40,926 bases of DNA from Candidatus Anammoxibacter sp. (GTDB lineage: Bacteria; Planctomycetota; Brocadiia; Brocadiales; Anammoxibacteraceae): the NCBI GenBank assembly GCA_021777055.1, contig JAIQZO010000099.1, forward strand, positions 1 to 40,926, read 5' to 3'. A program made the translations under genes and the position numbers. The notes beneath the pieces are model-generated. The model saw only the letters and a program-made list of their open reading frames with translations. It did not search any database and was not told where the DNA came from. Shown here piece by piece: positions 1 through 7,587 of the stretch. Each line of letters starts with the position of its first letter. Position 1 is the first letter of the stretch.

Positions 1-1
1 G

Positions 2-115
2 CTAGAGACGTGTAAACTAAAAGGCAATAAGCTTGTAGATTTTCTACAAAATGTCTTGGTAACTCCAGACAATCAACTTCACAAAATCACAAAATCGCTA
101 CTTGACACCTCATAA
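2..115 (+). pseudogene. C-terminal tail of a transposase-like protein, cut by the window edge
   Basis: An open frame enters from the left edge and stops at a TAA (113-115), giving 37 codons. The peptide starts LETCKLKGNKLVDFLQNVL, which resembles the end of IS66-type transposases, where a short helix of the form ETC(R/K)xxG...FL closes the protein. This is a weak likeness read by eye. It could be the end of a gene lying left of the window or a remnant; the DNA that follows holds only repeats and decayed genes, which favours a remnant. A perfect 7-bp hairpin (33-49, TTGTAGA/TCTACAA) lies inside it. Confidence 0.3.
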
Positions 116-143
116 TCTGCATTAGGCAGCTTAACTGTTACGG

Positions 144-283
144 CTGACCCTATGTAGCTTCTAAATTGTATTTTCTGTTTTCTGGGTCTGACCCTATGTA
201 GCTTTCCTGTTTTCTGGGTCTGACCCTATGTAGCTTTCTATGTAGCTTCTGACCCTATGTAGCTTTTTGACCCTATGTAGCTT
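144..283. repeat. Irregular tandem repeat, consensus CTGACCCTATGTAGCTT
   Basis: Five full copies of a 16-17 bp word lie at 144-160, 188-204, 220-236, 249-265 and 268-283, plus a partial copy at 238-248. Two copies are preceded by GGGT, making the perfect palindrome GGGTCTGACCC (184-194 and 216-226). Spacing is irregular (2 to about 30 bp) and the spacers are partly shared, so this is not a CRISPR array. Such GGGTC/GACCC words often sit beside IS200-like or REP-associated elements; that link is inference. Confidence 0.75.
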
Positions 284-321
284 TTAGTTGCTGCATTCCC
301 CAATATGTTATAATTTTATTC

Positions 322-582
322 ATGTAGATTTATATGGACAACTGTTGCTTAAATAGACCATTTGATGATCAGACAGATATTCGTATCCACTTGGAGGCAG
401 AATCAATTAAAGCAATCATTTCTCTATTTGATCAACAGAAATGGATATTAATAAGCAGTCAAGTACTTGAATTTGAGATTTCAAATACTTATGACATCTT
501 ACGAAGAAATAATCTTCTTGCAATTATTCAATTAGCCTCAGAAACTGTTGAGGTAATAAACAAGCTTAGGTTGTTGACTTAA
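322..582 (+). pseudogene. Remnant of a PIN-domain (VapC-like) toxin, N-terminal part
   Basis: The readable peptide from the ATG at 334 begins MDNCCLNRPFDD and continues through IRIHLEAESI. This is the characteristic start of a PIN-domain ribonuclease family (YxDNCxLNRPFDD), with its first metal-binding Asp. The upstream reading ATG-TAG-ATT-TAT-ATG (322-336) suggests the original start was at 322 and its second codon, probably AAG, became TAG. Homology fades after about residue 75, and the C-terminal half with the remaining acidic residues is missing. A shortened protein starting at 334 could still be made, but it would lack most of the active site. It lies next to two other decayed toxin-antitoxin genes. 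Confidence 0.6.
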
Positions 583-590
583 TTAGGTTT

Positions 591-704
591 ATGCAGCAAT
601 TTGACAAAGGGCATGGTAATTACACGAAAGATCGCCAATAATGGCAAAACGAATATACTGTTGATAGGATATTCGATAAAATCAAGCAGAAAACAAAACA
701 ATGA
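591..704 (+). pseudogene. Decayed small ORF that usually accompanies PIN toxins
   Basis: From the ATG at 591 the frame reads MQQFDKGHGNYTKDRQ, a TAA (639-641), then WQNEYTVDRIFDKIKQK and a TGA (702-704). The part after the stop continues the same pattern without a frame change, so one nonsense codon splits a roughly 37-codon gene. I recall similar short proteins (FDKGHGDYTKDRxxW, then a repeat of xxDxIxxxIK) beside PIN-domain genes, where they may be antitoxins. That role is from memory and unproven. It sits 9 bp after the PIN remnant. Confidence 0.45.
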
Positions 705-712
705 CATCACGT

Positions 713-827
713 TTCTAGTGCTTACTTGAGATAATAAATGATATTAAACAAAACCAGCGGATTGACTATTGTAAAAGCATTCTGCTACGAAAATATTATT
801 GGTAACTTATGTAATTAAGCACTAGAA
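713..827. repeat. 115-bp segment with 12-bp perfect terminal inverted repeats
   Basis: TTCTAGTGCTTA at 713-724 is matched by its exact reverse complement at 816-827. The 91 bp between them hold no convincing gene. It could be a very small MITE-like insertion or part of a lost promoter region. I see no clear target-site duplication. Confidence 0.5.
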
Positions 828-842
828 TGAAGTACATGGAAA

Positions 843-1127
843 ATGAAAAAAACTGTTAAGCTTAATGATGTTATTGCTAGATCAATAACAACCAAGGAAG
901 AAAAAAAATTATTTGAACAAGAACTTTTAATAAACGAAATAGCTAAAAATGTTGCTGACATGAGAAAGGCCGCTAAACTTCCCCAAGAAAAACTTGCGAA
1001 AAGAGCAGAAACTACACTGGAAGTTATATAATGATTAGAGATGGCAAAAACAACCCGTATACCATCTTTAGGACTTTTGTCGTGTATAGCACAAGCTGCT
1101 GGCCGTGAATTGCATCTTTCATTTTAA
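843..1127 (+). pseudogene. XRE-family antitoxin (HigA-like), split by two adjacent stop codons
   Basis: The first 62 codons (843-1028) encode a helix-turn-helix antitoxin start: KKTVKLND, LFEQELLINEIAKNV, then MRKAAKLPQEKLAKRAETT. Two successive stops, TAA TGA (1029-1034), follow. The same frame then continues with LEMAKTTRIPSLGLLSCI and AQAAGRELHLSF and ends at a TAA (1125-1127), which is the normal C-terminal half of this family. The expected residues at the stops would be Ala-Arg inside the recognition helix. Whole length (95 codons) matches a full XRE antitoxin. No toxin gene is visible upstream. The stops make a functional repressor unlikely. Confidence 0.75.
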
Positions 1128-1185
1128 TTAACTTTATTCCAATAGTTAATTAATGTAGGTTACGCCTTTTTCCCTAGACCGCAAA

Positions 1186-1227
1186 CACGCATTGATTAAC
1201 TAACAGTCAAAAGTTCATCAATGCGTG
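1186..1227. repeat. 11-bp inverted repeat
   Basis: CACGCATTGAT (1186-1196) pairs perfectly with ATCAATGCGTG (1217-1227) around a 20-nt loop. It overlaps the stop codon of the small minus-strand ORF at 1218-1379. There is no T-run on either side, so a Rho-independent terminator is not clear. Confidence 0.5.
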
Positions 1228-1379
1228 CTTGATGAGACAAAAGAGCTTTTACGATCTTTAATATCTTGCAATTCGATTTTTAGTAATTTGAAAGCACAGC
1301 ATATTGAAGACAAATATGTATGTCCTTCCGGAAGATCATAACGGTTAATACAACCTAATATTTTATCAAATTTGTCCAT
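1218..1379 (-). CDS. Hypothetical 53-residue protein
   Basis: A minus-strand ATG at 1379 opens a 53-codon frame starting MDKFDKILGCINRYDLPEGH and ending at a TGA (1218-1220) that lies within an inverted repeat. No domain is recognised. I see no strong ribosome-binding site. It lies between the antitoxin remnant and the orphan membrane gene and could be the trimmed end of a lost gene. Low confidence that it is expressed. Confidence 0.25.
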   Translation of the reverse strand: MDKFDKILGCINRYDLPEGHTYLSSICCAFKLLKIELQDIKDRKSSFVSSSTH

Positions 1380-1437
1380 GTTAGCTATTTAGCATATTAC
1401 ATTGGACAGGTCAATACATACATTACAAAGAAACATT

Positions 1438-4371
1438 ATGGATTTGAAGCTGAATATATCGTTATATGATAACGATATACATAAAAAAGATAACGTTCCG
1501 AAAAGGGATGGTTTAATAGAAGAATTTAAATCACATAGCAAACATCATGAAGTCTTAATTGTCGGCATTGATGACAAAGAAAAACCTGATTATACAGAGT
1601 GGTTAATTGCTGGATATAATACTAAAGGTAAGTTTGAAAAAGTAATCCTTGATAGTACGGAAAATAAATTAATTCGTTTGTTGAAGAAGGCGCAATCGGA
1701 AGAGAATAAATATAAAAACAACTGCCGTAAGCTGTCAGAAATTGATGATGCTCAAGAGAGAGAACTAACGCAAGAAAAACTAACCAGCAAATTTGAGGCT
1801 ATGCATCAATCAATTAAAAATGCTAGCGTTGTGTTAACCACAAAATATATAAATGCTAGTCGCTATATAGAAAATCCAGATTTTGCCTTTATTTTTACTG
1901 TGAGCTTAGACGGTAAATTTGATATATCTGAGCAAATTGTAGCCGAACATAAAAAAGGTTGTACAAAAACCAATAGAAAAAATAATGAAATAAAATATAG
2001 GCTACCACGTACTACCTATTATGAAGAAAAAGACAAGATCTTCTACAATCTCCTAAACGGTGATTGCAATGAGTGCCGGAGGGAAGGAAAATGCGCAACG
2101 GGGATTCCTCCGTTCGTATATGAACCAATAAAAGAGAAAGAATTAGGAAACTTTATATCACCGGCATTTATCAATAAGTCTGTATTAGGAACATGGGGAT
2201 TTACAACAGGACACGATGACAGTCGGAACAAGTTATTCATTAAAGCATTAAAACGGTATTACGAAGAGGGCGGACATGTCTATACAGAAATAAAGAATAA
2301 CCCTCCAATATTAAATGAAGAGTATTTTGAGAAAACCTATATTTATAGCAAAAACTATGACACTATGGAACCTATATGTGTCGAGGATATTCATCATTTC
2401 ACACAAACACTATCCGTATTTGTTACATTATTTTCTACCGGTTCATTGAGCATCAGGGTAGAAACACAACCAGAAACAGCAGTTCGATTACATCCTGATC
2501 AAATAATTCATTTAATAAAGTTCCCTAACCTCGCCATAGACAGACGAGACCTAACTATTAACCAACATTGTGAAGTTCAACGGCGCAAAGAATCTACTGA
2601 CAAATATCATCCTCGCAAAGTTAGTGGGTTTTTAAATATATATACCCACGAATTAGCCGGTCATGTCTTTAATGACTTTTTTACATGTCTTAAGGACCCT
2701 AAGCATAAAGAATATGCGGACATACTGCACATAACCAGAATTAAGCCCGAAACCACAAAGGATCATAATTTACTATCTGATAGATATTCATTGGGAGAAT
2801 ACACAAAAAAAGAGGTGATGGTTGAAATACAACACGTGCCCGATTTATCGGATTTTAGTGAACAAGTATCTTATTATGAGAAGAGAGATAGAAAATATCT
2901 AATATATAAAGGTGATCTTTTAGATAGTGATAAGAAAAAAATTTATGAAAGCTACAAATATACAAGTCATCCTAATGCTAATAAAACAAAAACCACCGAA
3001 GAAAAGAGGAAACTTCTTGAATCGCTTGCAATGATGTTCAGCATATTATCGCGAAATATATGCGAAAATCAGGATGATTGCCCATTAAAAGATAACGAGA
3101 GCATGAATTGTCCTCTTCTCAAAGATGAAACTTTTAAAAATTTATTGGAAGATTCCATAGAACTCACCCCTGCGAACAAAGAAGACAAACGTAAAGAAAT
3201 TTTATCCAAAACTTGCGAACATTATGGATCTCTTTGGAAAGGCCCATTATATGTACATCCTTATATAGCTATTAAGTTTAATAAATTTCCTCCCGGCAAC
3301 AAATATATAAAGAAAGATGTCTTGTCTGATCATGCTATACGAGTATTGACTGCGATAGTAACACAAACATATGCATTGGAAGAACATTTAAATATTCCAG
3401 GAGCAGATGACAATAATAGTGATTATTTATTGCGAAGGTCTATTTCGCGAGGAAATCAAGATGCTATATTTGTAGAAAAACGAGCCTTAATTGTTGCTGG
3501 TAATCGTGATAAAAGCCGCGCATTAGACACACCATATCATAGTATCTTATTTTGTATGGAATCTATTTTTGCAACACAAAAATCAGTTAGTAACTTTAAT
3601 AAGGAGTTAGAAGAGAACATATCATGGCGCATAAATAATATGTTGACAGATGCAAATGTTACTCAATGGCAATACTTTAAACCTAATATACCACAATGGT
3701 TTATTATAGGTTGTGCAGTATTAAGCATTGTAGACTGTTGTGTCCCTTTATGGATAGAAGCAGAACATATCGTTATGTCTATTTGTATTGCTGCCTTTTT
3801 TACTGCGGTGTACTGTACAAGCCCATTGTTTGTGGAATTCCGCTACATCGCTAAATTTTGGGAATTACTTAACAGAGCTAGAACTTTATCACCATGTGAA
3901 GATTTTTCTTCTAATATTGAACCGTCTTTAAAATCAGAAAGTGCGTATAAAGCGTCAGAGATTGCGAAGGGTTTCGGATTAAATATATTAGTTGATACGG
4001 TCCATAACAGAATGGATAATTATGGCCATTTTCTTAAAAACCACCATGCATCTCTTAATAGTAAGATAACCCTGGCATTTACAATCATGATTTTATTAGC
4101 AACTGGGGCGGGCATCTATATTGGAATAGATAGACATAATAAGAAGAAACATGAACGTGATAGAACCACGATTGTCAAGATGGTCTCGTCATGTTTTGAT
4201 CACACACCTAACGATGAGCCAACTGACACTGACCCAATTGAAACAAGTAATCCGAATGAAGAGCCTCCCGATATTAGTGCACAAAAAGCCACCAAAAAAG
4301 TAATGAGTTCTGAAAAGCCAAAAGGCTATCAGAAGTGGGAGGATAACGAAATCGATCTTATAAGGCACTAA
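1438..4371 (+). CDS. Large orphan membrane-anchored protein of unknown function
   Basis: Uninterrupted frame of 989 codons from a TTG at 1402. No Shine-Dalgarno precedes either the TTG or the ATG at 1438 (codon 13); the ATG is given here as the more likely start (977 residues). Numbering below is from 1402. The first 750 residues look soluble and charged. Two cysteine clusters stand out: C222-x2-C225-x5-C231, with C187 nearby, and C554-x5-C560-x9-C570, either of which could bind metal. Hydrophobic segments near 765-787, 789-811 and 888-909 suggest three membrane helices: a tight hairpin, a 75-residue charged region, then a third helix. The last 80 residues are hydrophilic and rich in Pro, Asp, Glu and Lys. 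I recognise no family. It stands alone among decayed toxin-antitoxin and insertion-sequence genes, so horizontal acquisition is plausible. Its length without stops in such a decayed area argues that it is under selection or recently acquired. Confidence 0.8.
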   Translation: MDLKLNISLYDNDIHKKDNVPKRDGLIEEFKSHSKHHEVLIVGIDDKEKPDYTEWLIAGYNTKGKFEKVILDSTENKLIRLLKKAQSEENKYKNNCRKLSEIDDAQERELTQEKLTSKFEAMHQSIKNASVVLTTKYINASRYIENPDFAFIFTVSLDGKFDISEQIVAEHKKGCTKTNRKNNEIKYRLPRTTYYEEKDKIFYNLLNGDCNECRREGKCATGIPPFVYEPIKEKELGNFISPAFINKSVLGTWGFTTGHDDSRNKLFIKALKRYYEEGGHVYTEIKNNPPILNEEYFEKTYIYSKNYDTMEPICVEDIHHFTQTLSVFVTLFSTGSLSIRVETQPETAVRLHPDQIIHLIKFPNLAIDRRDLTINQHCEVQRRKESTDKYHPRKVSGFLNIYTHELAGHVFNDFFTCLKDPKHKEYADILHITRIKPETTKDHNLLSDRYSLGEYTKKEVMVEIQHVPDLSDFSEQVSYYEKRDRKYLIYKGDLLDSDKKKIYESYKYTSHPNANKTKTTEEKRKLLESLAMMFSILSRNICENQDDCPLKDNESMNCPLLKDETFKNLLEDSIELTPANKEDKRKEILSKTCEHYGSLWKGPLYVHPYIAIKFNKFPPGNKYIKKDVLSDHAIRVLTAIVTQTYALEEHLNIPGADDNNSDYLLRRSISRGNQDAIFVEKRALIVAGNRDKSRALDTPYHSILFCMESIFATQKSVSNFNKELEENISWRINNMLTDANVTQWQYFKPNIPQWFIIGCAVLSIVDCCVPLWIEAEHIVMSICIAAFFTAVYCTSPLFVEFRYIAKFWELLNRARTLSPCEDFSSNIEPSLKSESAYKASEIAKGFGLNILVDTVHNRMDNYGHFLKNHHASLNSKITLAFTIMILLATGAGIYIGIDRHNKKKHERDRTTIVKMVSSCFDHTPNDEPTDTDPIETSNPNEEPPDISAQKATKKVMSSEKPKGYQKWEDNEIDLIRH

Positions 4372-4442
4372 TTTGTTTTATCGATAAAAATTAATTTTAT
4401 TCCCTTTGGTGAGTCTGTTTTTAGAAAAATTAAATGTATTAG

Positions 4443-5105
4443 ATTTTAAGGCTATTTAAGTTTCGTTATAAAACAGCAGGGGTTCCTCGGTTATATTTGT
4501 ACGATGTAACCAGTAGTTATCTTGAAGGGGCAGAAAATGAGTTAGGTGATTGAGGTTATAACCGTGACGGTAAAAAGGGCAAGAAGCAAATAGTTATAGG
4601 GCTTTTAACAGACGAAGAGGGAGTCTCTGTATTCATAGAAGTGTTCAAAGGCAATACAGCAGATCCTACTACATGTTTAAACCAGATAAAAAAACTGGCG
4701 GAGCGATTTAACATAAACGAAGTAACAATAGTGGGTGACAGAGGCATGATAAAAAGCGGCCAGATCAAACAACTCAAAGGAGCTGCCTTTAATTATATTA
4801 CGGCAATAACAAAAAAGCAGATAAACACCTTAATAAAAAAAGGCATAATACAACTTGAGTTGTTTGAGGAAAAAATATGCGAAATAGAAGACAATGCAGT
4901 AAGATATATTTTGCGACGAAATCCAATAAGGGCGCAAGAAATAGAAACGGCAAGAGCTGAAAAGGTAGAAAAGGTTCGGTTGTTAGTAAAACGAGAGAAC
5001 GAGTATTTATCTGAGCACAAAAGGGCAAAGGTCTCAGTTGCCAAGGCAAAAGTAGAAGTTGTGATAGATAAATTTAGATTGTCTGAAGTTATTAAGTTAG
5101 TAAAC
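4443..5105 (+). pseudogene. IS1634-type transposase remnant, 5' part
   Basis: The frame reads KTAGVPRLYLYDVTSSYLEG, ENELGD, a TGA (4551-4553), then GYNRDGKKGKKQIVIGLLTD and EVFKGNTADPTTC. This is the DDE core of IS1634/IS4-like transposases: the YDVTS Asp is the first catalytic residue and VGDRGMI near 4732 holds the second. An in-frame TGA splits it. The normal N-terminal third is missing, since the recognisable sequence begins only at about 4443. It breaks off near 5105, at a hairpin-bounded insert. The matching C-terminal piece resumes at 5470. Not functional. Confidence 0.75.
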
Positions 5106-5466
5106 CACCAGCTATGCTGGTGTGACTAAATAAGGCTATGCCGTGTAGTGCGAGAATATGACTTCAACGTTTTTCTTTTAAGTTGACTTTGTTATATTTG
5201 AATGCAGCTATTGAAAGAGAGAAAAGAGCTCTTCCTTGAGTTTGCAATGTCTAAACATGCAAATAAAGAAACAATAGAAATTGTTAAAAAAAGATTGACG
5301 AAGATATGTCTGCGGCTTGAAAGTAGGCCTTATAGTTAAAAGTAAACAAAATAAATAAATTCAAGTAATCGTAACCGGTATATTTAAGCGTTACACCATG
5401 ATTGAGATATGAATCTCTATTACCCCCTTTTAGGGGGTTTCCTCAAGCCACCAGCTATGCTGGTGG
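5106..5466. mobile_element. Hairpin-bounded insert within the IS1634 remnant (IS200/IS605-like non-autonomous element?)
   Basis: The segment starts and ends with the same palindrome: CACCAGC-TAT-GCTGGTG at 5106-5122 and CCACCAGC-TAT-GCTGGTGG at 5448-5466. Transposase sequence flanks both sides. Subterminal hairpins that repeat at both ends are typical of IS200/IS605-type elements and their derivatives that lack a transposase. Inside are a short frame (5248-5340, starting MSKHANKETIEIVKKRL, no family recognised) and a second hairpin, ACCCCC-TTTTA-GGGGGT (5422-5438). No Y1 transposase is encoded. Confidence 0.45.
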
Positions 5467-5469
5467 TCA

Positions 5470-5730
5470 ATGACTGTTCATGAACTTCAGGAGTTGTGGT
5501 CGGAGCTTGATATGACGGTAGAGGAGGGTATAACAGAACTTTCAACTATAAGCAACAATGAGGTAAATATAGGTGAAGTTACGTACAACCAAATACCGCA
5601 ACCAAGAGTCCTGGGCAAAAAACTCCTGTCTTTGGCCAAGGTCACATTGCCGGATGCGTTACCATGTCGCAATATTAATGTGTCCACGAGGGAAAAACTT
5701 GGTGAACGGCGAAAAACTGCTATAACGTAA
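5470..5730 (+). pseudogene. IS1634-type transposase remnant, C-terminal part
   Basis: The 86-codon frame reads LWSELDMTVEEGITELSTI, EVNIGEVTYNQIPQPR, KVTLPDALPCRNINVST and REKLGERRKT. This matches the extreme C-terminus of IS1634-family transposases (TVEEGxxELSTI ... YNxIPxPR ... LPxxLPxRxxxVSTRKKL). It completes the remnant that starts at 4443. The central part with the catalytic Glu is not visible between them, so there was deletion as well as insertion. Confidence 0.65.
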
Positions 5731-5774
5731 AGACTTACAACAATATCTTGCTCGGTAATTGCTGGAACATCTGA

Positions 5775-5977
5775 TTAAACACTAGAGGAGCTCAACTCCT
5801 TCTCTTCTCTCAAATAGGCATATACTTCCGTATCTCTACCTCGCCAAGCGCAGCAGGGGATTTACCAAACGTTCTAGCATACAGTTCCATTTGCATTATA
5901 TATGATTTTACTGTCTTTTCACTTAAATTTCTTAACTTCATCTCCTTCAACATACGTTCTCTTAATACCCCCTTCTT
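5775..5977 (-). pseudogene. N-terminal stub of a tyrosine recombinase (phage-type integrase)
   Basis: On the minus strand an AGGAGG ribosome-binding site is followed by AAG GGG GTA TTA AGA GAA CGT ATG TTG. The expected ATG start appears mutated to AAG. The frame then gives MLKEMKLRNLSEKTVKSYIM, YARTFGKSPAALGEVEIRKY, the SAM-like core-binding domain of integrases. A frameshift near 5822 is needed to continue into YLREEKELSSSSV, the usual next helix, before a TAA (5775-5777). The catalytic domain is absent. The gene has lost its start, its frame and its catalytic half. Confidence 0.65.
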
Positions 5978-6197
5978 TTACCTCCTTTAGTTTGACTACA
6001 AAGATATAATTTTAAACTGAAGGAAAGATAGTTGATCACAGAGAATTTGTCCAACTTTTATAGAGACATTACAAGATTGTCAAATACTAATCACGGTATG
6101 GTTCAATTTCTGCTCGGATTAATTGTAATAAGATGAACTTAAGTTGGTGCTGTAATGTTACGTCAACCTCTTTTATTTCCTATTAAATGGAAATTAC

Positions 6198-6302
6198 TGT
6201 TGCTAACCCGAATATCTTTGGGCATAATTTACTATGCTGCACACTCCCCTTGGGGTAAAGGTTTCAAAGGGAGGCCTATTGACAATCCTCTATTGGTGTC
6301 TA
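6198..6302 (-). pseudogene. Remnant of a second GT4/GH15 gene junction
   Basis: This stretch matches 9522-9626 at 86 of 105 positions without gaps. On the minus strand it encodes the last 20 or so residues of a GT4-like protein (LDTNRGLSIGLPLKPLPQG... stop at 6232-6234), a 6-bp gap, then the first residues of a GH15-like protein (MPKDIRVSNSNF, start 6225). The intact pair has the same gap and the same order. Homology ends abruptly on both sides. It is therefore what is left of a duplicated GT-GH15 operon, with the GH26-like gene now between the two copies. Confidence 0.85.
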
Positions 6303-6361
6303 AGCGAAGACATTTGGGGCGGGTGATTTAAAACAGTTTGTTTCTTTAAAAGGCTAAATTT

Positions 6362-6543
6362 ATAGTATAGGAATTTTCATTTTAAGATTCAGATAGTTGT
6401 TTCTTTTCTAATCGAATCAAACCTGAAGGTTTGAGTTACATTTCGTAACTCAAGGCTTTAGCCTTGATGATGTATGTGGAGAGATATCCGTTTGCCATAG
6501 GAGGTGCTTCTCTTTGGAGATTCTAGTCCGCCGTAAGCACTAA
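6362..6543. repeat. Single copy of a modular repeat with fixed ends and hairpin interior
   Basis: It begins with ATAGTATAGGAATTTTCATT (6362) and ends with AGTCCGCCG (6535-6543). The same two end words bound the tandem units at 38.8-39.6 kb. The interior holds three consecutive hairpins: CAAACC-TGAA-GGTTTG (6418-6433), GAGTTAC-ATTTC-GTAACTC (6433-6451) and AAGGCT-TT-AGCCTT (6452-6465). It lies just upstream of the GH26-like gene and may lie in its leader. Confidence 0.6.
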
Positions 6544-6579
6544 ATTTAACTAATATTATTACAAACGAGAAAACATATT

Positions 6580-7581
6580 GTGAACAAGTCCATTACAAAT
6601 TCAATATTTATATTCATTGTCATTATTGTTTTTTCTAGATTAGCATATGGGGCAGATCGGTCAGATTCATCAACTTCGTTATTAGATGACTTATCCAATG
6701 ATTCTGTTACGAATTCTTTTGGTATTTACCAAATTGCCTGGAATCCTGCTCAGTTTAGGAGAGAGCTTGACAAGAATCTATCTATTCTCAATGGGAAGCC
6801 TTCAGTGGTTATGTTTTATAGGGATATAAGCTACGATAGGGGATTTCCATCTTCTTATGCGGAAATTATTGATAATACAGACACCATTCCTATGATATCA
6901 TGGGAATGGTGCGTTTGGGGTAGGGATGGAGATTATTTGAGTGATATTTTGAAAGGCAGATTTGATGCTTACTTTGCTAGGTGGAGTAGTGATTGCAAAA
7001 AATGGGGGAGGCCGCTGTTTATTCGGCCAGGGTTTGAGATGAATGGTAACTGGTTTTCATGGGGTGGTAAGCCCGAAAAATTTAAGGTTGTTTGGAAACA
7101 TATTTATAAACTGTTTAAAGATAGCGGTTGTGATAACGCAATATGGGTATGGTCACCTAACTATAGATCGTCACCTGACAAAGATTGTAATCGCATGGAA
7201 GAGTATTATCCTGGAGATGAATTTGTGGATTGGGTTGGGCTTGATGGTTACAATTGGGGTGATGAAAATCCTAAAAGACCATACTTTAAATGGGAGACCT
7301 TTGATGATATTTTTAGTGGACCATTAAAGAGAATTGGCAAACTTGCTCCAGAGAAACCGATTATGATATCTGAAACAGGGTGTGCTGAAAGCGATTCAAA
7401 TAGTAAAGGGAAATGGATTGACAGCCTCTTTGTCCACGTAAAAAAAATGCCGAGGCTAAAGCTCTTTATATGGTTTAATTATGACAAACGAGGCGAAGGT
7501 GAAAAGGATTGGAGGATTAATTCATCAACTGAAGCGCTAAGTGCATTTAATAAAAACCTAATTAGAAATGACATGTACTAA
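6580..7581 (+). CDS. Secreted GH26-like glycoside hydrolase (beta-mannanase type)
   Basis: A 333-residue protein from a GTG start. Residues 1-24 form a signal peptide (hydrophobic IFIFIVIIVF, then SRLAYG). Residues 47-325 resemble a (beta/alpha)8 GH26 catalytic domain. WEWCVWG lies at 108-114. RPGFEMNGNWFSWG (149-162) carries the likely acid/base E153 in the R-x3-E-M-N motif of the family. PIMISETGCA (260-269) carries the likely nucleophile E265. The C-terminus has the expected IWFNYDK segment. GH26 enzymes mostly cut beta-1,4-mannan, sometimes other beta-glucans; substrate is not decided by sequence alone. It is convergent with the GH15-like gene, whose stop is 6 bp away, and downstream of a hairpin-rich repeat. 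No carbohydrate-binding module is seen. No strong ribosome-binding site precedes the GTG. Confidence 0.8.
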   Translation: MNKSITNSIFIFIVIIVFSRLAYGADRSDSSTSLLDDLSNDSVTNSFGIYQIAWNPAQFRRELDKNLSILNGKPSVVMFYRDISYDRGFPSSYAEIIDNTDTIPMISWEWCVWGRDGDYLSDILKGRFDAYFARWSSDCKKWGRPLFIRPGFEMNGNWFSWGGKPEKFKVVWKHIYKLFKDSGCDNAIWVWSPNYRSSPDKDCNRMEEYYPGDEFVDWVGLDGYNWGDENPKRPYFKWETFDDIFSGPLKRIGKLAPEKPIMISETGCAESDSNSKGKWIDSLFVHVKKMPRLKLFIWFNYDKRGEGEKDWRINSSTEALSAFNKNLIRNDMY

Positions 7582-7587
7582 ACACTA

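Noticed and set aside
144..283. Possible CRISPR array
   Set aside because: Units are 16-17 bp, spacing is irregular and very short, and spacers are partly shared.
4551..4553. TGA in the transposase as selenocysteine
   Set aside because: No SECIS-like hairpin seen, position is not a Cys/Sec site in the family, and the rest of the gene is truncated.
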